Assembly (NCBI GenBank): GCA_019694755.1
Contig: JAIBBI010000023.1
Coordinates: forward strand, 1 to 47,656
Length of the DNA: 47,656 nucleotides
Source: Gemmataceae bacterium
GTDB taxonomy: Bacteria > Planctomycetota > Planctomycetia > Gemmatales > Gemmataceae
Direction of reading: 5' to 3'
Positions 16,403 to 24,245 of the stretch are shown piece after piece. The position numbers were made by a program, and so were the translations under genes. The notes under the pieces were generated by a model. That model was not told where the DNA came from and did no database searches. It saw nothing but the letters and a program-made list of their open reading frames with translations. Position 1 is the stretch's first letter, and the number at the start of each line of letters is the position of its first letter.

Positions 16403-16783
16403 ATGCGGTACTCGCGGTGGGCGGTGGTGGCGGTGCTGGCGGCGGGATGCCAGTCGAACCCGTACAAGCCGACGATGTTTCAGAAGTATCAGAACGGCCC
16501 GCCGGCCGGGCCCGCGCTGGGCACGCCGATGAACGAGGGGCCGTACCTCGGCGGTGAGTTGCCGGCCGGGAGCTACCCGGGGCCGGGCGTGCAGACCTAC
16601 CCGGGCAACATGCCACCCCCGGGCGGCACGCCGATGTACCCGGGAGCCATGCCGCCGGGGACGCTCGGCCCGCAAGGCCCGACCGCCCCGCCGGTACAGG
16701 GGTTCCCGCCACCGCCGACCGGCCCCGCGCCGTCCACGCCACAGGGACCGCCGCCGCGCACGACCAGCGGAAACCCCGGCTGA
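16403..16783 (+). CDS. proline/glycine-rich lipoprotein
   Basis: A 126-residue protein with a short signal sequence (YSRWAVVAVLAAGC) and lipobox VLAAGC, so it should be lipid-anchored after cleavage before the Cys. The mature part is low-complexity, rich in Pro, Gly and Tyr with PG, PP and GP runs (YPGPGVQTYPGNMPPPGG), and shows no enzymatic domain. The ATG at 16403 is preferred to the GTG immediately before it because GAGGGGG lies at suitable spacing. It stands between a terminator and msrA. I do not recognise a family; it is probably a small envelope protein with a disordered chain. Confidence 0.72.
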   Translation: MRYSRWAVVAVLAAGCQSNPYKPTMFQKYQNGPPAGPALGTPMNEGPYLGGELPAGSYPGPGVQTYPGNMPPPGGTPMYPGAMPPGTLGPQGPTAPPVQGFPPPPTGPAPSTPQGPPPRTTSGNPG

Positions 16784-16849
16784 GCCTGTCACCTCCGCCC
16801 GGGCCTATCATCCAATGAAGAGTGATCGGCCCGGAACTGTGGGGATGAC

Positions 16850-17398
16850 ATGCGAGAACTGGCAACATTGGGCGGCGGCTGCTTCTGGTGCCTCGAAGCG
16901 GTATTCGAGCAACTCCGCGGGGTAGATTCGGTGACGAGCGGGTATGCCGGCGGCGCGACGCCGAACCCGGATTACAAATCGGTCTGCACCGGTGCCACCG
17001 GGCACGCGGAAGTCGTGCAAATCCAGTTCGACCCCGCGCAGATTTCATTCCGCGAATTGCTCGACGTCTTCTTTGCCACCCACGACCCGACGACGCTGAA
17101 CCGCCAGGGTGCCGACACGGGCACGCAGTACCGCTCGGTGATCTACTTTCACTCGCCGGAGCAAAAGGCCACGGCCGAGCAGGCGATCAAAGAGTGGAAT
17201 GAGAATGGGGCCTGGGGCAAGCCGATCGTCACGGAATTGACTGCCTATCCGGAATTCCACCGGGCCGAGGAATACCACCAGGGCTACTTCCGAAGCAACC
17301 CGGCCGCGGGCTACTGCATGGCGGTCATCAATCCGAAGGTGAGCAAGTTCCGCAAGCTCTTCGCGGACCGGCTGAAGACATCAGGCCGGGGAGATTGA
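16850..17398 (+). CDS. msrA: peptide methionine sulfoxide reductase MsrA
   Basis: A 182-residue protein of normal MsrA length. It reduces methionine-S-sulfoxide in proteins and free methionine. The active-site GGGCFWC motif lies at residues 8-14 with the catalytic Cys at 11. Other family signatures follow: SGYAGG, NPDYKSVCTGATGHAEVV, FFATHDPTTLNRQGADTG, QYRSVIYFHS and EEYHQGYF. The C-terminal part has one further Cys (AAGYCM), which may act as the resolving residue. GGGGATGAC precedes the ATG. The catalytic residue is Cys and not selenocysteine, relevant because a selB gene lies nearby. Confidence 0.96.
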   Translation: MRELATLGGGCFWCLEAVFEQLRGVDSVTSGYAGGATPNPDYKSVCTGATGHAEVVQIQFDPAQISFRELLDVFFATHDPTTLNRQGADTGTQYRSVIYFHSPEQKATAEQAIKEWNENGAWGKPIVTELTAYPEFHRAEEYHQGYFRSNPAAGYCMAVINPKVSKFRKLFADRLKTSGRGD

Positions 17399-17434
17399 CC
17401 ACTCGACATTGGGGGCAAGAAGAAAATCCACGAA

Positions 17435-17665
17435 TCACTCGCTCGCCTTGCCGGCGCCGATGACGCGGACGATTTCGTCGGCCGACATGCCGCGGTCGAG
17501 CATCTGCTGCTTCAAGACCGCCAGCCGTTCACTTTCGCGGTTGCCCTTCCAGGCATTGCAAATCATGCTCACGATTCCGGCGATCAAGGCCCCGCCGAAA
17601 ATCAGGCCTATGCTCATGATCGCCGGGAGTTGTTCCCAGAACTGAGACATGTTTTGTTCGGACAT
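17435..17665 (-). CDS. small single-span membrane protein downstream of selB
   Basis: A 76-residue protein from the ATG at 17665, with CGGAGGCG as ribosome site. One membrane span is clear (about residues 13-37, IMSIGLIFGGALIAGIVSMI). It is followed by a charged cytoplasmic helix (KGNRESERLAVLKQQMLDRGMSAD) with a short Asp-Glu helix at the end. The 'LKxxMldRGMSADEIvrVi' tail resembles the short helical tails seen in many small planctomycete and proteobacterial membrane proteins of unknown role. It begins 19 bases after the selB stop and is probably co-transcribed. No function is assigned. Confidence 0.75.
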   Translation of the reverse strand: MSEQNMSQFWEQLPAIMSIGLIFGGALIAGIVSMICNAWKGNRESERLAVLKQQMLDRGMSADEIVRVIGAGKASE

Positions 17666-17684
17666 GATTCGCCTCCGATGGACG

Positions 17685-19607
17685 TTATTCGCCGGCCAGG
17701 GCCGGATCTTGCACTGCAAACCGCAAATCGCCGTCCCGGCGGGTGACGTGCAACCGATCGAGGTATTCGCAGATCGGCACCGCGTACTTCCGCGAGGTTC
17801 CCAACAGGTCACGAATATTAGCCAGAGTGAGCCCGCCCGGGGTGCCACGCAGGGCAGCATCGATTCGTCGGCGGAGTTCCTTCGCGGCCGACGCGTGCAG
17901 GAACAGATCGTCGGCCACCTTGACCAACCTGCCCGAAACGACGCCCACTGCCGCGATCTCGCGCAGCGTTCCGGCATTGCCACCGACGAGGTTCAGGTAA
18001 GTCCCGAGTGAGGGCGGCGAGAACGGCGTCGCTTCGCACGCCGCTACGATCGTGTCGAGGACGCGCTGGTGGGCGGCCGTGAGCTTCGGCAGGTAGTCGG
18101 CCCGCGATACCTGCACCCCCGACACGTTCACGAGTCCGCGGAAGATCAGCCTGTCGAGCCCGGCGGCCACGGCCGGGTCGGCCCCAAGATAGTCGAGTCG
18201 GGCCAGCACCTTGGCCCGGTCATGCTGGGCCACTTCCGGATGCTCCGCATGCAGCTTGCCGAGGGTGACCAGCAGCCGCTCTTCCAGGTCGGCCACGGCG
18301 GCCGGCGAGACCAGGCGGTCGCCCAGGCGGATGAGCTTCCCTGACTTCTCGAATTCCTTCAGGAGTTGGACAGGCGCTGCGACGCCGGCCTCGCGCACGG
18401 CGTCGGCCGCGGTGAATCCTGCCAGCCCGCGAAACTCTGCGGCCGCAAGGATCCTGTCTTCCGTGTCCGCCTCCAGCGCTGCCAGTCGGGCACGGGCCGT
18501 GGCGTCGATCGGCCGGATCTTCCGGGCTCGCGGCTGCAGCACGCTCCCGCCGCCGAGCGTCGTCGTCGCGGCCGAGTCGCGCAACACGAACGGCTGGCCC
18601 CAGACCACGGCGGCGGGCGTGTCGAGGAACAACTGGCCGAGCGCGGAGTCGCCCGGCAACAACACCTGTTGATCGAGCAGCGCAAGCGTCGCCATGTGCT
18701 CGGCCGTGCCGATGTGCAGTCGGACCGGCAGGCGGTGCTTGAGTGGCCGGGGCGAGTCGGCCGAGCAGCGGACGCGCACCGAGATCGACCGCGACGGGAC
18801 GAGATAGCCCGGTGCGGCTAACTCTTGGCCGCGGGCGCAATCCGCCAGCTCCACGCCCGCCAGGTTCAACGCGGCCCGCTGGCCCTGATGCACCTCGTCG
18901 ACGCTTCTGTCGTGGTTGTGCAGCGACCGCACGCGGACAATCCGGCCCGAGGGCCACCACTCGACGTCGTCGCCCACTTTGAGCCGGCCCGAGGCGACAG
19001 AACCCGTGACCACAGTGCCGTGCCCGGGCCGGGTGAATGCCCGGTCGATCGACATACGGAAGGGCAGCGGCTCGCCGGGCCCGGCGATCGCTTCGCACAA
19101 CCGGCATTGCTCTTCGATTCGGCCGCGCAGCTCGTCGATCCCTTCGCCGGACCGGGCCGAAGTGAACACGAGCGGTATCCCGGCCAGCGTCGTGTCCGCG
19201 AGCAGGCTGCGGACTTCCTCGGCGACTTCCTCGCGCCGGCCGGCGTCGGCCAGATCGGATTTGGTGATCGCCACGACGCCCTGGCGGATGCCGAGCAAAC
19301 GGACGATTTCCAAGTGTTCGCGGGTCTGCGGCATGACGCCGTCGTCGGCGGCGACAACGAGCAGGACGAGGTCGATCCCGGCCGCCCCGGCCAACATGTT
19401 GCGGATGAACCGCTCGTGGCCGGGCACGTCAACCACGCCCAATCGTCGGCCGGGAAGAGCGAGCGAAGCGAACCCCAGGTCGATGGTGATGCCCCGGGCC
19501 TTTTCCTCGGGGAGCCTGTCGCAGTCGACGCCGGTGAGGGTTTTAACGAGCGCGGTCTTGCCGTGATCGATGTGTCCCGCCGTGCCGAGGATGAGATCGC
19601 GGACCAT
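17685..19607 (-). CDS. selB: selenocysteine-specific elongation factor SelB
   Basis: A 640-residue translational GTPase that brings Sec-tRNA to SECIS-programmed UGA codons. The start is the ATG at 19607, because the GTPase begins there directly ([20 protein letters not shown]). G-motifs are visible: AGHIDHGKT (G1), DVPGHERF (G3) and ITKSD (G4). The EF-Tu-like domains 2 and 3 follow ([12 protein letters not shown]), and the C-terminal third (from about residue 390) forms winged helices that would bind SECIS RNA ([20 protein letters not shown] and [13 protein letters not shown]-like segment near the end). Length matches E. coli SelB (614). Neither selA, selD nor a tRNA-Sec gene was found in the window. 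It implies that this organism makes selenoproteins. Confidence 0.93.
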   Translation of the reverse strand: MVRDLILGTAGHIDHGKTALVKTLTGVDCDRLPEEKARGITIDLGFASLALPGRRLGVVDVPGHERFIRNMLAGAAGIDLVLLVVAADDGVMPQTREHLEIVRLLGIRQGVVAITKSDLADAGRREEVAEEVRSLLADTTLAGIPLVFTSARSGEGIDELRGRIEEQCRLCEAIAGPGEPLPFRMSIDRAFTRPGHGTVVTGSVASGRLKVGDDVEWWPSGRIVRVRSLHNHDRSVDEVHQGQRAALNLAGVELADCARGQELAAPGYLVPSRSISVRVRCSADSPRPLKHRLPVRLHIGTAEHMATLALLDQQVLLPGDSALGQLFLDTPAAVVWGQPFVLRDSAATTTLGGGSVLQPRARKIRPIDATARARLAALEADTEDRILAAAEFRGLAGFTAADAVREAGVAAPVQLLKEFEKSGKLIRLGDRLVSPAAVADLEERLLVTLGKLHAEHPEVAQHDRAKVLARLDYLGADPAVAAGLDRLIFRGLVNVSGVQVSRADYLPKLTAAHQRVLDTIVAACEATPFSPPSLGTYLNLVGGNAGTLREIAAVGVVSGRLVKVADDLFLHASAAKELRRRIDAALRGTPGGLTLANIRDLLGTSRKYAVPICEYLDRLHVTRRDGDLRFAVQDPALAGE

Positions 19608-19642
19608 AATAACTAATCTAGCAGTTGGAACGGGGGATGTTG

Positions 19643-20131
19643 ATGTTCGCAAACGACCTCGCGCTATTTCGGGCCATGTGCGGCTATGCCCGCAAGCTGG
19701 TCGCGGACCTGGGCGAATCGGAGCTGGACCGTCAACCCGCCCCCGGCATGAACACGCCGCGCTGGATCCTCGCCCACCTGGCGATCTGCAACGACTACAC
19801 GGCTTCATTTTTCGGGGACGACTCGAAGCTGTGCCCGGAGGCATGGCATGCCGCGTTCGGCCCGCGCTCGCAGCCGGGCGACCCGGCCGCCCCGAAGCCG
19901 CTGCTGTCGGAACTGATGGCGCAGATTGACGCCGGCGAAGAGCGGGTGGTCCGACTCGGGGCAGCCGGCATGACCGCGGAGGCGGCGGATCGGCCGAATC
20001 CGTACGAGTCGCTGCGGGCGGCATTCCCGACGGTCGGCGTGTTCGTGGCGCACCTGCTGACCACGCACCCGGCCGTGCATCTGGGGCAGTTTTCGGCCTG
20101 GCGCCGGGTGCTGGGCAAACCCCCGGTTTGA
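19643..20131 (+). CDS. DinB-like domain protein
   Basis: A 162-residue protein from the ATG at 19643, with GGGGG 6 bases upstream. An in-frame ATG at 19637 is an alternative. It has the four-helix DinB/YfiT look: the first helix FANDLALFRAMCGYARKLV, then the conserved 'W.laHla...d' segment (RWILAHLAICNDYTA), and a C-terminal HLLTTHPAVHLGQFSAWRR. The His at about 51 and those in the last segment would form the three-His metal site. DinB-like proteins are often metal-dependent thiol transferases, but the substrate here is unknown. It is divergent from selB, with only 35 bases between the start codons. The gene downstream follows at 60 bases. Confidence 0.82.
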   Translation: MFANDLALFRAMCGYARKLVADLGESELDRQPAPGMNTPRWILAHLAICNDYTASFFGDDSKLCPEAWHAAFGPRSQPGDPAAPKPLLSELMAQIDAGEERVVRLGAAGMTAEAADRPNPYESLRAAFPTVGVFVAHLLTTHPAVHLGQFSAWRRVLGKPPV

Positions 20132-20190
20132 GATTCCCAGCGTTGCCGAAGTTTGCTATCTTCCGGCGGCCCGCGTCAAGGAAGAACGGC

Positions 20191-20787
20191 ATGCTCGGAG
20201 TGACACTCTCGGCCCGCGACTATCTCGCACGGGCCGCCACGGAACTGGCCAGGGTCGATGCGAAGGAACTCGAGGGCGTGGCCAACGCCATCGAGGGCGC
20301 GTACCGCGAGCGGCGGTTCGTGTTCGTGATCGGCAACGGCGGCAGCGGGGCCAACGCCTCGCACCTGTGTGAAGACCTCGGCAAGTGCACGCTGCGGCGC
20401 GAGGATTTCGACAACGACGCCATGCCGCGTCTGAAGATCCTCAGCCTTACGGACAACACGAGTTACATCACGGCCTGGGCCAACGACGAGGGCTACGACC
20501 GCGTATTCGTCGAGCAACTGAAGAACCTCGCCTCGCCCGGCGACGTTCTGATCGCCATCAGCGGTTCGGGGAACAGCCCGAACATCCTGCGGGCGGTCGA
20601 ATGGGCGAACAAGCACGGATTGCTGACGGTGGGCTGCACCGGCTATTCGGGCGGGAAACTGCGGACGCTGGCGAAGCGCGGCCTGCACGTCCCGCTCGAC
20701 GACATGGGGATGGTCGAATCGATCCACCTGACGGCGTTCCATTGGATTATCGGGACGATGCACCGTCGCATGAACCACCGCGAGTGA
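20191..20787 (+). CDS. SIS-domain sugar-phosphate isomerase, GmhA-like
   Basis: A 198-residue SIS protein, started at 20191 because AAGGAAG lies just before and upstream codons are not family-like. It matches GmhA (phosphoheptose isomerase, first step of ADP-heptose synthesis): GNGGSGANASHLCEDL, the ND.GY segment AWANDEGYDRVF, ISGSGNSPNI, TGYSGGKL and a C-terminal ESIHLTAFHW. The His and Glu in the first motif, and the Glu and His in the last, sit where GmhA binds its metal. Heptose is a common outer-membrane or S-layer sugar. A DiaA-like role cannot be excluded by eye. The next gene begins 5 bases after the stop. Confidence 0.85.
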   Translation: MLGVTLSARDYLARAATELARVDAKELEGVANAIEGAYRERRFVFVIGNGGSGANASHLCEDLGKCTLRREDFDNDAMPRLKILSLTDNTSYITAWANDEGYDRVFVEQLKNLASPGDVLIAISGSGNSPNILRAVEWANKHGLLTVGCTGYSGGKLRTLAKRGLHVPLDDMGMVESIHLTAFHWIIGTMHRRMNHRE

Positions 20788-20792
20788 CGCCG

Positions 20793-21608
20793 ATGAGTTT
20801 CACCCTGACCTGCCCCGAGTGCCGGGCCCTGCTCAAGTTCAAAAAGCCGGTCATCGACAGCACGAAGGTGAAGTGCTCGGCGTGCAAGGCGAAGTTCTAC
20901 GCCGGCAAGTCGAAGAAGCCCATGGCCGCCGTCGCGGGCGGGGTCGCCGAGTCCGACCCGGCCGCCGCCCCGCTCGTGGAACCCGCGCCCCTCGTCGAAG
21001 CCGAGCCCGCGCCGGCCGCCCGCCCAAAACGCATCCGTATCAAGAAAGTCGAACAGAAGCCGCTGCCGAAATGGGTGATTCCGGTCGCCGTTGCAGGCCT
21101 CGTCGGCATCACGCTGGCCGGCATCTACTTCGGGCAGAAGAACCCCCCCCCGCCGGAAATCGCACCCGTCTCCCTCGCCGAACTCCAGGCCCAGCGGCCC
21201 GCCGGTAACAGCAAGGCGTTTTTGCGGCCGACTCGCCCGGCCGTCGGGACCGACGCCTTCCTCGTCGACGTGTCGCAGGCCCGCCGGCCGGACGAGTTGG
21301 TGGGCACGTGGGAGGTTCTGGACGGCAAACCCTGTACGTTACAACTGGAGAAAGACGGGCTCGTCCGCGTCCGGGGAGAATTCCTCGATACCGGTCCCGC
21401 GCTCGATTTCAGCACGACCTGGTTTCTGATGAAGACCGACGGGGTGAGCTACGATCTGGAGTTTGGCCCCGAGCCGTTGCGTGCCAGCAATCACCGGGTC
21501 AGCTTCCGGCTCGAATCCAATGGGCAACTCCGACTCCTGAAATACGCCCACGGCACCAACCTTTCCGTGGCGCCCCGGGTGCTCAAGAAGCAGGCACCGC
21601 CTCAGTGA
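20793..21608 (+). CDS. zinc-ribbon, single-span membrane protein
   Basis: A 271-residue protein whose first 35 residues form a Cys4 ribbon (LTCPECRALLKFKKPV, then VKCSACKAKFYAGK), close to the MJ0042-type zinc finger that opens many planctomycete and deltaproteobacterial proteins. An Ala/Pro/Glu-rich linker leads to a basic stretch (RPKRIRIKKVEQK) and one membrane span (about residues 92-110, WVIPVAVAGLVGITLAGIYF). The outer part contains a small beta-rich domain starting ELVGTWEVLDGKPCTL, which resembles a lipocalin-like or 'LVGTWE' fold found repeatedly in planctomycetes. It begins 5 bases after the SIS gene, so it is co-expressed. Function unknown. Confidence 0.8.
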   Translation: MSFTLTCPECRALLKFKKPVIDSTKVKCSACKAKFYAGKSKKPMAAVAGGVAESDPAAAPLVEPAPLVEAEPAPAARPKRIRIKKVEQKPLPKWVIPVAVAGLVGITLAGIYFGQKNPPPPEIAPVSLAELQAQRPAGNSKAFLRPTRPAVGTDAFLVDVSQARRPDELVGTWEVLDGKPCTLQLEKDGLVRVRGEFLDTGPALDFSTTWFLMKTDGVSYDLEFGPEPLRASNHRVSFRLESNGQLRLLKYAHGTNLSVAPRVLKKQAPPQ

Positions 21609-21686
21609 TCTTTCGCCAGTAAATGATCACGGATTATTGGCAGCGTTCCGAAGAGGTAATTCCTGCGGTCGCCAGAGCCGCGCGCT

Positions 21687-21890
21687 TCACCGCGCGGCCT
21701 GCTTGACCAGGGCAATAAGTCCCCACCCCGAGAGCATGCCCAGCAAATAAGTGCTCAGGATCAGGAGAACTTTGGGTACGCTCATGGACCAGAGCAGGAA
21801 TGTGACATCGACGGCTTCCCGGTTCTGAAACGAGAAGACCCCGACGACCGCCAGCAACACGACGGCGAGAATGCCGGTCGCGTAGTTCAT
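21687..21890 (-). CDS. LapA-domain small membrane protein
   Basis: A 67-residue protein with two membrane spans. The first (about residues 5-22) ends in the diagnostic LapA motif SFQNREAVDVTFLLWSMSVP. The second (about 40-60, VLLILSTYLLGMLSGWGLIAL) is followed by a short basic tail. The match to lipopolysaccharide assembly protein A domain proteins is good. In E. coli LapA acts with LapB in controlling LPS synthesis, but orphan LapA-domain proteins are common and of unclear role. GGAGGATTTGCCCC precedes the ATG at 21890. It is the last gene of a four-gene leftward cluster. Confidence 0.85.
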   Translation of the reverse strand: MNYATGILAVVLLAVVGVFSFQNREAVDVTFLLWSMSVPKVLLILSTYLLGMLSGWGLIALVKQAAR

Positions 21891-21914
21891 GGGGCAAATC
21901 CTCCGTTGACGACA

Positions 21915-22592
21915 TTACACAACATCGGCGGCCGAATCGGCTGCGCGATCCTGCATCATGCGGTAGCGCCAATAGGGCGTCGCGGACAAAAGGAGCTTTC
22001 CGCTTCCCTTGTAAACGTGGGCCGTCCGTTCGCCGGAAAGGAAGAACCCGAGAATTCCGCGACTCGGACGTCGGATCGAAAAACTCAACCCGTGGGTCCG
22101 GGCCAGCACGTGTGACCCGTCTACTACAAAAGTCTCATCCTTGAGCGTGACTTCTTCCACGGGTCCCGGGGCCGCAATCACTGCGGTACCTTCGCCGGAG
22201 GCTCGCGTCTTGTACCAGATAAGTCCTTCGCCGGCCCAGAACGCCGTGATCATCCACTCCCGGTATACGGATAAGCTGATGGAATCATCGGCGCACCAGA
22301 AGGCGTTCTGGTCGAGAATCCAGTCCTCTCCCGATTTCAACTTCAAAACGTGGTAGCCGCCGAGCGACGATTCGAGGTTGAGTTGTCCGGTCCCCCGGAA
22401 TCGAGGTCGAAAAAACGACTCGTTGGAAAGGAGGGAAACCCAAACGCCGCGGAGTGACGGCAATGGGACGTCCAGTGTGATCGCGCCCTGCATGTAGCTG
22501 AGGGCCCCGCGCCGGGTGCGCACCGCGTCATGGTCCAATGTTACATGGACCCAGCGCATCCCTTCCGACTGCTCGATTCTGAACTTCGCCAT
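21915..22592 (-). CDS. AIM24 family protein (TIGR00266 type)
   Basis: A 225-residue beta-rich protein. Family features are visible: an N-terminal segment ending in the typical 'sYmqGait' motif (LSYMQGAITLDV), FRPRFRGTGQLNLE, the repeated GGYHVLKL and WILDQNAFWCAD elements, and a C-terminal SFSIRRPSRGILGFFLSGE. AIM24 domains form a double beta-sandwich; homologues occur in bacteria and mitochondria, where they relate to membrane organisation. No signal peptide or membrane span is visible. It lies 14 bases after the DUF4239 gene and 24 bases before lapA. The function is probably envelope-related, by context. Confidence 0.85.
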   Translation of the reverse strand: MAKFRIEQSEGMRWVHVTLDHDAVRTRRGALSYMQGAITLDVPLPSLRGVWVSLLSNESFFRPRFRGTGQLNLESSLGGYHVLKLKSGEDWILDQNAFWCADDSISLSVYREWMITAFWAGEGLIWYKTRASGEGTAVIAAPGPVEEVTLKDETFVVDGSHVLARTHGLSFSIRRPSRGILGFFLSGERTAHVYKGSGKLLLSATPYWRYRMMQDRAADSAADVV

Positions 22593-22606
22593 CGGGTGCC
22601 CACCGC

Positions 22607-23419
22607 CTATTGTTTGGGCCCGCTCGCGGCGGGTTCGGTATTCATGATCTGCTCGGAAACAAGCCGGTAGGCGTCCGTCGAGATGCAGACTTCGCCACGA
22701 AACGGGTTGTCCATGGCGGCCACCACGGCCACGAGCGTGGCGAGGAAGAAGGCCGATACGGCACCCAGGAACAAGTGTGCGACAATTCGCAAATTAAGCA
22801 GCCACACGAACATCATGTTGAAGACAGCGCCGATGAAGACCACAAACCAGAGGATGGGCGGGATCGCGGAATTGACCGCGTTCAGTCGCAGTCGTCGCGC
22901 TTCAATCATCGAATTGAACTGTCGAAAAGTCTCGGCATGAAGGATTTCCTGGCCCTTGGTAACCGGCTCGAATTGGGTCAGGCGCTCCTGGAATCTCGTC
23001 ATTCGCTGAGTACCACCCTTGGGAACCATCCCCTTCTGCTGCTGCGGCCAAGCCTCTTCGATCACGAAGCGGGTGTATTCGCGCAGGTGTGCCTGCAATT
23101 CGCCGCGGGCCGGCTCGGGATAAGACGACACGTCGCGGTAAAGTGCCCCCAGGCGGGCTGCCTCGAGTGCGACGATCCCGTCGGCCTGCGTGTAATTCTG
23201 GTACGCTGCCAAGGCGAGGAGGCCGAGCAGAATCCCGTAAAAAGCCGCGTGCGCGCCGAACAAGTAGCCGACAGCGTCATTGACTTCCGGCCGTCGACCG
23301 ACAAATATCCGAATGAACGGCCTGACAAAGAGTGTTCCCGTCCACGAAAAGGCAATAAACACGGAGGCGATCAGCACCACCAGTTGCCACGTGGGAAGGT
23401 CATAGATCCAGTAGAACAT
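22607..23419 (-). CDS. DUF4239 (bestrophin-like) membrane protein
   Basis: A protein of about 270 residues with four membrane spans: two near the N-terminus (LPTWQLVVLIASVFIAFSW and GYLFGAHAAFYGILLGLLAL) and two near the C-terminus (ILWFVVFIGAVFNMMFVWLL and FLGAVSAFFLATLVAVVAAM). The C-terminal motif AMDNPFRGE is diagnostic of the DUF4239 family. Between the spans is a helical soluble region with conserved Arg and Glu. The start could be the ATG at 23419 or a TTG at 23440 overlapping the previous stop as TTGA. It belongs to the four-gene leftward cluster. The molecular function of DUF4239 is unknown. Confidence 0.85.
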   Translation of the reverse strand: MFYWIYDLPTWQLVVLIASVFIAFSWTGTLFVRPFIRIFVGRRPEVNDAVGYLFGAHAAFYGILLGLLALAAYQNYTQADGIVALEAARLGALYRDVSSYPEPARGELQAHLREYTRFVIEEAWPQQQKGMVPKGGTQRMTRFQERLTQFEPVTKGQEILHAETFRQFNSMIEARRLRLNAVNSAIPPILWFVVFIGAVFNMMFVWLLNLRIVAHLFLGAVSAFFLATLVAVVAAMDNPFRGEVCISTDAYRLVSEQIMNTEPAASGPKQ

Positions 23420-23436
23420 GCAGCGCTCGCTGAGAT

Positions 23437-24114
23437 TCAACCCGGTTCCGATTCATCGATCGAGGGCTTCGCCCTGCTCCCATCGCGCCCCCGGCACACC
23501 CATACTTCGGGTTCCAGCGACGCGCCGAGCAGTAACGGTAGTGGCTCCCGCCGTTGGGTCGAGAAATCCCGCGGCACGTACTCGTTGGCTAGCGGCGCGG
23601 CCGGCAACAGGCCCATCCGCTGATACGCCTCGGCCACCAGTTCGCTGCAGAAGTAACTCGACGAGTCTTCGGTCAGATTCTCAGTGGCCCGCTTGCCGTC
23701 CCAGACGGCGCGAAGCAACTCCAATCGGTTGCGCGAATACGGCCGACCACGCGCTTCATTATAGAAATTGAGCAACGCCGAGCGCATTTCATCGGTCCGC
23801 TCGACATTCAACCTGCGTATGGCCGTCTCGCCGGCATAGTGCCGCAGCCAATGCTCCAGGTCATAGAGATTGACCCCGGGCGAGACCTCCTGCGTCACGA
23901 CATCCGGGAGGTCGGTATCCAGAGTCGCCTCCCACAGTAGCAGAGGTGACCCCGGCCTCGCCCGCGCCACCAGCGCGGCATGCGACCAGTGACTGTTTGT
24001 CACTAGCCGAATCGCCAGGCTGAACCGGCTCACCCCGGCAAACAGCAGGACATCTCCGCAATCCAACGAGGGCGCAATCTCGTGATACTCAGGCAGCAAT
24101 ACGTCATTGTCCAT
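23437..24114 (-). CDS. YiiX/YaeF-like permuted papain-fold amidase (C92 family)
   Basis: A 225-residue protein from the ATG at 24114, with AGGAG five bases upstream; the preceding GTG at 24120 is an alternative. The permuted NlpC/P60 layout is clear: GDVLLFAG near residue 20, SHWSHAALV with catalytic His45 and a nearby Glu62, and late DSSSYFCSELVAEAYQRMG with catalytic Cys156. Family members hydrolyse amide or lipid-amide bonds and act in the cell envelope; the substrate of this one is unknown. No clear signal peptide is visible. It heads the cluster with DUF4239, AIM24 and LapA, and a heptad repeat array lies in its upstream leader. Confidence 0.85.
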   Translation of the reverse strand: MDNDVLLPEYHEIAPSLDCGDVLLFAGVSRFSLAIRLVTNSHWSHAALVARARPGSPLLLWEATLDTDLPDVVTQEVSPGVNLYDLEHWLRHYAGETAIRRLNVERTDEMRSALLNFYNEARGRPYSRNRLELLRAVWDGKRATENLTEDSSSYFCSELVAEAYQRMGLLPAAPLANEYVPRDFSTQRREPLPLLLGASLEPEVWVCRGRDGSRAKPSIDESEPG

Positions 24115-24137
24115 GGCCACTCCTGAGGCAGGTTCCG

Positions 24138-24172
24138 GGTGTCAGGTGTCAGAGGTCAGAGGTCAGAGGTCA
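24138..24172. repeat. tandem heptanucleotide array upstream of the YiiX-like gene
   Basis: Five 7-base units on the plus strand: two GGTGTCA then three GAGGTCA. They begin 24 bases upstream of the start at 24114. The sequence family matches the array at 3409-3464, and both arrays stand in the leader of a minus-strand gene. Confidence 0.8.
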
Positions 24173-24245
24173 GGAGTAACTCATTATGGCTGGCATGAGG
24201 TATTCTTCTGGCCGAAGGCCGATCGCTGGTCGCTGATGGCCGTCC

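Noticed and set aside
21677-21698. Hairpin GCCGCGCG...CGCGCGGC overlapping the end of the LapA-domain gene
   Set aside because: It is a perfect 8-base stem, but no T tract follows on either strand and it is partly coding, so I do not call a terminator.
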